NCBI GenBank assembly: GCA_021018995.1
Contig: CM037593.1
Span: forward strand, 32,811,810 to 32,875,809
Source: Chloranthus sessilifolius
Taxonomy: Eukaryota > Streptophyta > Magnoliopsida > Chloranthales > Chloranthaceae
Direction: 5' to 3'
Length of the DNA stretch: 64,000 bases
The translations under genes and the position numbers were made by a program. This document shows, in pieces, positions 55,624 to 64,000 of this stretch (positions within the stretch are counted from its first letter, which is position 1; each line of letters begins with the position of its first letter). Under the pieces are notes generated by a model, which saw nothing but the letters and a program-made list of their open reading frames with translations, did not search any database and had not been told where the DNA came from.

Positions 55624-55944
55624 TATTGATCTTTTTAGTAGACCTGAGTTGTATTATATTATAGTTTAGAAAATTCTTCGTAGCTGTGCCATATATAGAA
55701 TAAAAGTAGTACTGATTTTCTTTTAGATTTTTGCAGAATTGGACAACACCAGAAGGGAAAAGCTAGAGCTGCAGCTGGAGTTTAGCTAGCTCTGTTTGCA
55801 CTTCTTTTACCTTAAAACTTAGACCCTTGATGTTGAATTCCCTATAATTAGTTTAGTGTAAATCTTGTTTAATTGTTAATTTAGTTTGAAATTATATTTT
55901 TTTTTGTTGCAAGCATTTTACTTACTTGCTGAGTTTGTGTGTGT

Positions 55945-57430
55945 ATGCTTGGAAGAAGGTCCCTTAACCCTGAGTTGGAACCTCCAAATCCTGAGGTTGA
56001 AAGGGTCCTTAGACCAAGAAACACCACATAAGGCCCTACTGTTGAAACTGAACCAGCTGTCATGGCTGAGAGGAAAAGGACCATGAAGGAGTACAATGCA
56101 TCTAGGGATTACACATCTCCCTTTTGCATACAATTTTATTCAGTGGAAGGAAACTATGAAATCAAGTCCTCTACCATCAACATGCTGCCATCCTTCCATG
56201 GGCTCAGTAAGGAAGATCCTTACAATCACATCGACTAATTTTTGGCACTTTACACCACTTTCAATATTGCTGGCTTGGGATCTGAAGCCACCAAACTAAG
56301 GCTTTTTCCTTTTTCCCTAAAGGATAAAGCCAGCACCTGGCTCTCTAAGCTCCCAAGCAATAATATTCAAACATGGAGTGACCTCTAAAGCCAATTTCTG
56401 ACTAAATTCTTTCCCATGAATAAGACTAGCCAGATGAGGACTAGCATTTTGTCATTTACTCAGTCCTCAACTGAGAATTTTTATGAAGCATGGGAAAGAT
56501 TTTAGGAGATATTAGAATAATGCCCCCACTACCAAATTCTATAGTGACAACTAGTGCAAGTATTCTACCAAGAAATTAATCCTAAGAGTAGGGATATGGT
56601 GGATGCCTCATGTGGTGGTAGTTACCTCCACAAGATAGCTGATGAGGCTTGGGAGCTGTTTGACATCACAGGGGAAAATTTCTTATAGCAGGAGTCACTG
56701 TCTCGCAATGACAACCAGACCCCAACTAAGATGGTGAAAGAGTCCACCCCTAGAGGTGGAATGTATGAAGTTAAGGTGCAGAGTGAGTTGGAGAGGAAGG
56801 TAGACAATTTGAGCTTAAAGTTTGATAAATTGATGAATGTGATGCAGCCTAGGATGGTTGCAAAAGTGGAGGAGGCATGTTTGATATACCAATCTCCCAC
56901 ACATTCACTTCAAGATTGTCCATCAGCCAACCAATTGTTTGATTTTGTTATGGAGCAAGCCAATGCTGCCCAAGCATTTGGGCAACAGCTTGCTGGGTAC
57001 TCATGGAGAAACCACCCAAATTGAGGTGGAGACAAGATACATACCCTCAACCCCTGCAGCAGCAGTTGGCAGCTCTATACAGGCTCCAACACCAGTTTAA
57101 CCAAGGATACCCACCTAGATAAAATTTTTAGTTGCCTGCCCCATAGTCCAACAAGTTGGCCTTGCCCCCACAATAGCATAGATCCTCTTCCTTTGAAGAG
57201 CAAATGCTAGCATCTATGCAGAATTTGGAGAGTTTGGTCCAAACTGTGCACCCTCATGGGCAAAGCATTAAGAAAATAGAGGACTAGCTGGGTTAAATCT
57301 GTAATGCTTTGAACAAAAGAGAGGAGGGTAGACTGCCTAGTCAACCCTTAGCTAACCCTAAGGGGCAGTACATGATTAGAGAAGCATCCTCTACCCATAT
57401 GGATGATAATTTGGTAGGACAAGTCAACTA
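55945..57430 (+). pseudogene. Gag of the Athila-like element
   Basis: From MLGRRSLNPELEPPNPEVE, through TINMLPSFHGLSKEDPYNHI, TKLRLFPFSLKDKASTWLS, FLTKFFPMNKTSQMRTSI and FYEAWERF. Then a dimer-like helical part and ACLIYQSPTHSLQDC, a zinc knuckle with one Cys changed to Tyr. The FPFSLKDKA.TWL and FYEAWERFK patterns are diagnostic of Athila Gag. About seven stops; ends near DNLVGQVN-stop. Confidence 0.88.
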
Positions 57431-57869
57431 AAGAGGTCATAGAGACTGAACAGGAAATGAAGGTGAGTGGAGAAGAACTATAGAATGTATGTACCATATG
57501 AGTTGTGTGCTTTGTTTTGTTTTGTTGCTTAGAAAATTTTCATTTACTGCTTTTGTGATAATGCTTTGCTTGTGTGTTTGATTTCCTTTTGTCCTATTAT
57601 GTTTTGAGTATATGTGCATACCTGTCATCTGAATTTAATGTTTAAGTCTGTTGGTGATGGTTGAGATGCTCTCACAATACATGTTATGAATTTGATCTGA
57701 AAGATTATCTTTAGAATACTAAATTTGTGATGTTTTAATGTTGAAAAAGGGTAACTTAATTGTCATGATGAAATAGAGTCCACGTCAAGGAGTTGGTGTT
57801 GAAGCACACTAAGTTGGTGCATGATATTGTACATGCACAGGCCAGGGCACAACCTGAGAGAAAAGGTTA
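57431..57869 (+). other. Spacer where Athila pol should be
   Basis: T-rich sequence with no RT, RNase H or integrase motif. Pol was probably lost by internal deletion, its end lying somewhere in this spacer. Confidence 0.5.
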
Positions 57870-58340
57870 AGTGTTGCCTTCTCACGAGGCTAAATGGCCT
57901 AAATTTCAAGCTTGCAAGGCACCTGAAGCTTTCTTGTAGAGTTCTAATGAATATTTTGTACAACATGAGAGCTTTGCGAGAAAAAGGCACCTGCTGAAGC
58001 CAGACCTTGAGCCTCGCGAGGGTCTATCTTGTCAGCAACATGGAAGTGCGCGAAAAATAGAATTCACATTTTTGTACTACGCGAGAGCCTCGCGAGCTAA
58101 CATTCTGAAGGCCACACCATTAAATTGCCTTGTGAAGTCCCTGATACTCCAAATGGATGTTCCTCGCTTCGATCACAAGCTAAGCTGCGCGAAGTACCTC
58201 GCAAGGCACATAAATCTTCTAAATCTGTTCTCGCGAGGCTCTTTTCTGGTCCGCGATAGCACCTCTTGCGAAGTTAGCTATGAACTACGCGAGAATTGTA
58301 CCTCACGAGAACCTAGCGACAGCTGCACGAACCACGGATT
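57870..58340. promoter_or_regulatory. CTCGCGAG motif cluster upstream of the env-position ORF
   Basis: At least eight sites, including CCTCGCGAGG at 58012-58021, identical to the LTR palindrome. A TATA-like CTATACAA follows at about 58439. Confidence 0.75.
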
Positions 58341-58724
58341 GAGCCCTATAGACCCAACAATTTTCACCATTTCATCCATTCTACTTTTTTGCCCTAGCTT
58401 TCACTGTGCACTTTCGAGATCCCTCTTTTTCCCCTTCTTCTATACAACCCATTCCACTCCACTTTAGCTAGTTTCCTCATACCATTTTACTCCTCATCCC
58501 CTCTTGGTCACTTTGAGCTAGGTTTGGGGGGATTTGAACATCTGTGCAACGTGTGAGGTGAAACCCTAGCCGTCATTTGGTAAGATTTCTCACTCTCTCT
58601 CGGTTGGTTTAATTGGACATTAATTTAGAGTTAGTAGAGAGCAATTTGGGTTCTGTTTTATTTCCAAAGTGTGCATTATATCTGTTGGGAGTCTCAAGTC
58701 CTAATTTGAAGAAATTGAATAGCT

Positions 58725-59795
58725 ATGGCCACGGGTTCAAAATTCACAGATACCTTGTTTGCTTTGGTAACTCCACCTGCTCGGAGCTCTGTGCCCGCTA
58801 GAAAATCTACAAGAATTATAGAGGCCTCCAATGTGGAGACCCCCATGATTACTGCACCCATTGAGGAGCCCCAAATTGAGCTACTTGGGAAGAAAGGAAA
58901 GGGTGTACCCTCTAATGCCCAAGGTCCCAAAAAGAAATTTGCTCCTAAGAAGAGGGTTAGAGGGCACCTACATGCCTAAAGCCCTGAGAAATCATAGAAG
59001 AAACAGAAAAAGGGTAAGGAAGTTGCCCCTGAGGTCGCTGAGGATGAAGAGTAAGAAGATAATAAATACCTCAGGGTCCCCTCTAAATTTGTTATAGCAA
59101 TTAAGTTGGAGGCAGAGACAATTTTTTATAAAGCCTCCTTTGAGGAGCTACTTGAGATAGCTGCCTCCATGGAGTACTTGACCAATGCCAATCTACTTCC
59201 CCTATTAAGGCCCCTAATACAACTAGTCTTCCCTATACTAGTGCAATTATTCTACCAGAATATCATAGTCAAGACTGGGGATGATGGGAACCCAGCATTG
59301 CTGGTGCTAATAGACAAATTTGAAATGTTGTTCAATCAGGCAGCCATTGCTAGAATACTTGGAATACCTGCCCAGTATAGCCCTGTGTGTGGTTTGGGTC
59401 CTCCATTGACAGCCACCATCCCAGATATTGCTAAGGAGTTGACTGGAGGGGTCACTGAATCAGGGGCATCAATCAGGAAGAGAGATATGCACCCCCACCT
59501 CAGATTTATAGATGGGGTGTTGAGAAAAAATGTGTATTGCCCTAGACATGAGCAGGAGAGGAGGTCTCGTATTGCTGATACACTCTTCTCATTCCACAAG
59601 AACCACTACTTGGATGTTGCCAAGTTGATTTTTGAAGGGATGACAGACATTGTTGAGAAGGTGAGGATCAAGAAGAAACCCCATTCCCTTCCATACTATA
59701 GGCTCATTACAGCCTTGCTGAAGCTGGGTAGATATCCATTTCAAATGAATGAAGAAATCATTGCCCTGAATCCCAGAAATTGTGGGAAGAAATAA
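58725..59795 (+). pseudogene. Env-position ORF of the Athila-like element (plant transposon protein domain)
   Basis: Begins MATGSKFTDTLFALVTPP with Ser/Thr/Lys-rich sequence (58725-58979), then, after a shift, an open frame 59106-59795: LVQLFYQNIIVKTGD...LVLIDKFEMLFNQAAIARIL, then ILGIPAQYSP. The pattern of [LV]xxFYxN and a later xxIAxILGIP resembles the 'putative plant transposon protein' domain found in the env position of Athila-type elements. No signal peptide or transmembrane segment is evident in what remains. Its function is unknown. Confidence 0.6.
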
Positions 59796-60066
59796 TGGGA
59801 GATTAGTGGCACTCTCATTGAGTAGAAGAAGGCAGATGCACTAGCAACCTCTAATGTTGCTGCTGTTGCTGCCTCTGTGGCTCCACCCTCTGTTGCCCTA
59901 TCTCAGGCAGCCCATTCAAGTGTGCCAGCCAGCACCACCTCCACGCCATTATCTGATCAGCCACCCCTTTACCTCACATGTCAGCCATTACCCCCTCAAC
60001 CCAAACCTCACAACCTTCATTAGCCCCCATACCCACTGCTACCATACCTGTACCCTTGCCAACCTC
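59796..60066 (+). other. Truncated Pro/Ala/Thr-rich tail of the env-position ORF
   Basis: Continues as Ala/Val/Pro-rich sequence (SNVAAVAASVAPPS-like), ending abruptly where element B similarity starts (GAAGGTCATATTCTTGTCC). Confidence 0.55.
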
Positions 60067-60900
60067 GAAGGTCATATTCTTGTCCTGGCTCGAGTGCGAT
60101 TTCTTTACTTGGCCGATGAGCCTTGGGTGCAGGTGGCTATAGTGGTTGAGGTGCAGGGATTGGGAGAGGAATGATGTGAGGTGGGGGCGACAGGTTAACC
60201 TCTCTTTCTCTCACGCTCCCCTCTGATGGTTGTACATTCGTGAAATCCTTATTTCGAGGGAAAGGCAGGGGTGGGTAATTGGTTCCTGATTTAAGAATGA
60301 GGCAAGTTGGTTGTTGACTAAACCTGGTGTGACCCGACCTTGAGGTACCTGTGAAGTGAGTGAAATTCGAGGTCGAGGCGCGTGCTTGCGCTGGGCCGCT
60401 CCAAGGCGGGAGGTATTGTGTGTAATCCTCCTCTTCTAGGAAAGTAGAGACCAGTGTCAGGCACGGGTCGGGGCATTCTTCTCGCTCACTTTCTTTTATG
60501 TTTAGTGAACACTTAGTCTTTGTTTCATTCTTTCGGCTTGGAGTCTTTCTTGTGACACTTTCTACCCATGCGACAATTTGGGCTGCAGTTTGAAGAATGT
60601 GATTTCTGTACTCGAGTTTAAAATTGGATGAAGGGAGTGGCAATGGCGTTGGTTCAGGATTTGGAGGGGTCGAAGGTTCTGGTGGGTGACTATGGAGGAA
60701 TGGTCTCCGGGCCCTAAAGGAGTGGACTTGTATCTGAGTAAATTTTGGATAAGGAGGTGGGCTCGGCGGGGCGATGCGAGTGATCAAGGCCGAGGGGTGC
60801 GGGGGTGAAGGAACTCTCGCAAGTGTGGCGGAGGTATTATATGGTTGGATGTGAGTGATTAAGGTGGAGGGCTTAAGGAGGATCGACCGAAGAGATCTAC
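60067..60900 (-). pseudogene. Proline-rich Gag-protease linker of element B
   Basis: Open on minus from 60787 to 60137 (216 residues): HSFRARRPFLHSHPPEPS, then TAAQIVAWVESV, then EDYTQYLPPWSGP. The frame is cut at the Athila junction. Better preserved than 15060-16190 in element A. Confidence 0.75.
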
Positions 60901-60958
60901 GGCGGTGACCTGAGCCGGTGTTGTTTGGTTGTATTAGGCATGTGGTTATTAATGATCC

Positions 60959-62694
60959 CTAAATTTTATTGGGGTTGGTTATTATTAGGGTTAGCACCTC
61001 CCAGTCAATTTGGTTTTGATCATTCATATCATAGATTACATCTTGGAGGACCTTGCAGTCTTCTAGGTTGTGTCTCGCGTATCGATGGAACGCACAGTAT
61101 TTTCTGTAGTCTAGATTTGTCGGCCATGGGTGAGGTATTTCTTGCAAGAATCGAAGTTAATTCTGAGTGTTAAGGAGACGAAATATGTTAGGGATCGTAT
61201 CAGGTAGAAGGGGATAGTTTTCCCGCCTCGGCTGGTAGGGGCCTCTAGCTGGGTTGAAGTTTTGCGGTGGGGGTACGTTATTGTAGTTCGGTGCATGGGC
61301 CGGTCGATTCTGCGTCATATTTTAGTTATGGTAGGTGTTGGGATATTGGTTTATATTCTGATACTAGCCCTGATTCAGGTTCTGGCCATAGTTTTGGTTT
61401 GCATATCTTTGTTGATTAGCGCCTTGGCTTTGGTTCGTGTACCGTTGTTGATTTTGATTTTGCTCGAAGTTTTGCATTTAGAAATTTTCGTTCTCAAAGT
61501 TCTATCCTTGGTTGATAACGGTGTTGACCTGTTCGATTCTTGAGACTTTCTTATTATTTTTTTATTTTGATTCACTAAAAGAGCCTACTTTCGACGTAAC
61601 TAAAGATAGGGCGGGGTCTCCACCTTTAATGTATCATACTAGTCGGGATGCCTGGGAGTGGAGTGCAATGAAGTCGGGGTAATCACTTCTGACAAGTGCA
61701 CTTTTTAATAGTTCTCTAGTATTGTCGATGATAATATCCAGTGAGTTTTTCTCTTTCATTGAAGTGTCAGTCCTGGCAGTGAGTTTCCTCCATCTGGGGA
61801 CAAAGTTGGTGAATTCTTCATCGGGTCCTTGCTTTGCCTCCATCAGATCGCTGAGACTGATTGTCTCTTGAATCAAGTGCTTGTATTGGTCTAGGAATTG
61901 ATCGACTAAATCATTGAATGTTTCTATCTTATAGAGCGGGAGTCCCACAAAACAATCTAGAGCTTCTCCTTCTAATGAGCGTTGAAAATAGTGAATGAGA
62001 AATCCTTGATTGTCACGTATGGGTCGACAATCATTACAAAAGAGAGCCAAGTGATGGTTCGGATTTCCCATGCCATTATATTTAGTAAATTTTGATAGTT
62101 TAAATCCTATTGGTAAGTTAAATTCGACCTCCTGGCAAAATTTGTCGAATCCGAATGATGACCGGGGCGCTCTCTCTTGGTCATATACTCATCAAGCATT
62201 TTAGGGAGATCTTCAATTTTGATGGTGCTATCTTTTGAAGGGGCCCGTGAGCAAACCTTGTTTAGAGAGTCATCGTTGAAGAATGTGTAAGCAGGTTGTC
62301 TCAATGGTGTGATGTGGGCTGACACCGTGCTCGAGGTATAAGGTGAACTTTCCTGTCATTCTTGGTCTTCTAAAAATTATCGTGACGTAATGGTCTCATA
62401 TGCGGCAGCTAATCCTCGAAGCAATTTCTCGGAGTCATCATCTCCTCTTTATATTCTCTAAATACTAAGCTCTACGATTTGCTGAGCAGTAAGGTTTTGT
62501 CTAGTGTTACCATCTCTCCCATTATGATTATTACCGGCGTGTGAGGTAGAAAAGAGATTTTCTTGTTCTCCAGCCATGTTAATTTCAGGTTATCGTAGGC
62601 TGGAATTGTAAAATGGTTGATATCCCCATAATGGGGGGTCTCCTAAACTCACTCTTCGTATACCAGACAACTCGAGTCTTTGACGAAGACTCAT
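60959..62694 (-). pseudogene. Gag of element B
   Basis: Starts MSLRQRLELSGIRRVSLGDP at 62694, then IVELSIQRIQRGDD, LPKMLDEYMTKRE, and an open frame 62071-61634 with GNPNHHLALFCNDCRP, IHYFQRSLEGEALDCFVGLP, FNDLVDQFLDQYKHLIQ, FTNFVPRWRKLTART. It ends with the knuckle YCAFHRYARHNLEDC (61096-61055). This uninterrupted copy shows what the Ogre-like insertion broke in element A. Confidence 0.9.
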
Positions 62695-62791
62695 ATATTT
62701 AAAATGGTTCAAAATAATGTGAGGGAAATAGAATAAAATGGGAAAATAAAATGAAAACTAATTATCTAAGAAAGAAAGAGTTAGCAAACTT

Positions 62792-62809
62792 GTCCCATCG
62801 TGATTGCCA
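62792..62809 (-). other. Primer binding site of element B
   Basis: Minus TGGCAATCACGATGGGAC, the counterpart of 40934-40951 with three changes. Confidence 0.55.
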
Positions 62810-62812
62810 GTT

Positions 62813-64000
62813 TGTTGGTGTGTACTTTGTCTGGGTTCCTCTCGGTCCCCATTGAATCAGTGGCCCAATTCTTTCCATGTGGACTCTAGCGATGCGGCAT
62901 TTGGAATGTTGGAGGTAAAATAAAAAGAGGGGTGGGTTTCTAGGAAGGTTCCTAGTTTGTTGCGATCACCAGCTACATATATTTAACGATGCTGCAACAC
63001 GTCAATGATCAAGCTTTAGAGCGGGTGTGAGTTACTTCTTTATTGAATCGTCCGCCTGCGAACGTCAGTAGCTATGGCTCTTCTTATAATTTAGATAGTT
63101 TAGTTTTCCTTTTCTTTCCCCGTTATTGTTGTAATTCTAATTGGTTTAGACTTCCTAATCCTATTGTGAGTCTAACTGTGAGTTTATTAGAGTCTGATTA
63201 GTTTAGTTTCTGATCCTATTAGGAGTCTGATTAGTTTAGTTTCCTAGTCATATTAGAATTCTGATTAATTTAGTGTCCTAATACTACTAGAAGTCCAATT
63301 AATATCAGTCTCCTAATTGTACTAGGAATGCAAATATATTAATCTTAATGAAACTCTAATTAAACCAAGCATGCTAATTATACTGAAATTTTAATTAAGG
63401 CAAGTATACTAATTGTATTGAAATTCTAATCAGAGCAATTACAATAGTCCTACTAGAATTCTAATTGGAATGGAGAACTGATGTGACTAAAACTCTAATT
63501 AAAGCAATGAATTAACTATGCTAAAATCCAATTAAAATAAAGGAACTAATATTTTCTAGAATTATAATCAAAGCAATGAATTAATTATACTAAAACTCTA
63601 ATTAAAATAAAATAAAAAAGGATTAACTATGCTGAAATCTAATAAAGCAACGAATTAACTATGCTAGAATTATCTAATTAAAATAAAGGAACTAATTTTA
63701 TTAGAATCCTAATCAAAGCAATTATTCTAAGGATCTAATTAAACTAAAGCATGTAAATTAATTATACTAAAAATCTAAGAAGAAATTATGGAATTGATTT
63801 TCTAATCCTAATTGAAGCAACAAAATAAGTCTAAAAAAAAGGGTTTTGGGCCCGCTATGCTAAGGAAGATTGACCTCGTTCCCGAGTACTCTCCGTAAGC
63901 TCCCTTGGGCAAATCGGGTGGCTGAGGTTAAAGTAAATTAAATTTTAGATTATAAAATAGTATTTTGTTAGATTTTTAGAGTCATTTTCAGGATTATAAT
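62813..64000 (-). repeat. 5' LTR of element B, cut by window edge
   Basis: Aligns with 40955-42150. Contains the AT-rich repeats (63150-63800) and the GGGTTTTGGGCCCGC segment (63841). Its U3, where a hairpin array is expected, lies beyond the window. Confidence 0.85.

Larger units (their letters stand above)
52855..60066 (+). mobile_element. Athila-like Ty3/gypsy element, pol deleted, right end truncated
   Basis: Plus strand. LTR of about 2.7 kb (52855-55599), primer site 55606-55623, Gag 55945-57430, then without pol an accessory region (57431-58724) and an env-position ORF (58725 to about 59795). No 3' LTR: at 60066 element B sequence resumes. Left flank corresponds to element A base about 13990 and right flank to about 15205, so about 1.2 kb of B is also missing. 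Confidence 0.8.

Noticed and set aside
59336-59599. Minus-strand 87-codon frame
   Set aside because: Opposite the open env-position ORF, with low-complexity shadow features.

Overview
This window reads as nuclear DNA from a flowering plant (angiosperm; species not determinable). I see no ordinary host gene and no tRNA or rRNA gene. Essentially everything is LTR-retrotransposon sequence of the Ty3/gypsy Tat (Ogre-like) and Athila types, nested and decayed by stops and frameshifts. Evidence: plant-type tRNA-primer sites, Tat-type gag, protease, RT, dual RNase H and integrase motifs, a G-patch after the protease, and plant mobile domain (PMD) genes lying antisense to gag-pol.

Layout. 1-1331 is most of an LTR of the Ogre-like family. 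1332-17033 plus 40013-44028 is one minus-strand Tat element (element A): 5' LTR at the right (40955-44028), then gag, protease, RT, RNase H and integrase reading leftward to about 9100, followed by plus-strand accessory genes, including an intron-containing PMD gene at 4085-7444. Its gag is split by a complete 23-kb plus-strand Ogre-like element (17034-40012): LTRs of about 1.6 kb at both ends, a tRNA-Arg-type primer site, gag, protease with G-patch, RT, RNase H, a second RNase H, integrase, and then two antisense genes, one DUF7745-like and one PMD gene with six probable coding exons. The flanks carry a near-perfect 5-bp target duplication, and the gag reading frame resumes across the insertion.

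44029-44440 is a small motif-rich remnant. 44440-52854 plus 60067-64000 is a second minus-strand copy (element B) of the same family as A: PMD 3' exons on plus, gag-pol on minus, and the start of its 5' LTR at the right edge. Within B, 52855-60066 is an Athila-like element (LTR, tRNA-Asp-type primer site, gag, then an env-position ORF, with pol missing and the right end truncated) that replaces about 1.2 kb of B.

The most interesting pattern concerns short CpG-containing inverted repeats. Each family has its own type, and in each they cluster both in the LTR upstream region and just upstream of that element's accessory gene. In the Ogre-like element a 27-bp palindrome (core AACTAATAGTT inside GGCGC...GCGCC arms) lies in all LTR copies, in the 5' leader, and beside the TATA boxes of both antisense genes. 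The A/B family uses a GAATTAnGCGC-type motif, and the Athila-like element uses CCTCGCGAGG. I infer a shared cis-regulatory design, possibly binding sites for element-encoded or host factors that coordinate sense and antisense transcription or counter silencing. All domain calls come from reading motifs; no database search was run.
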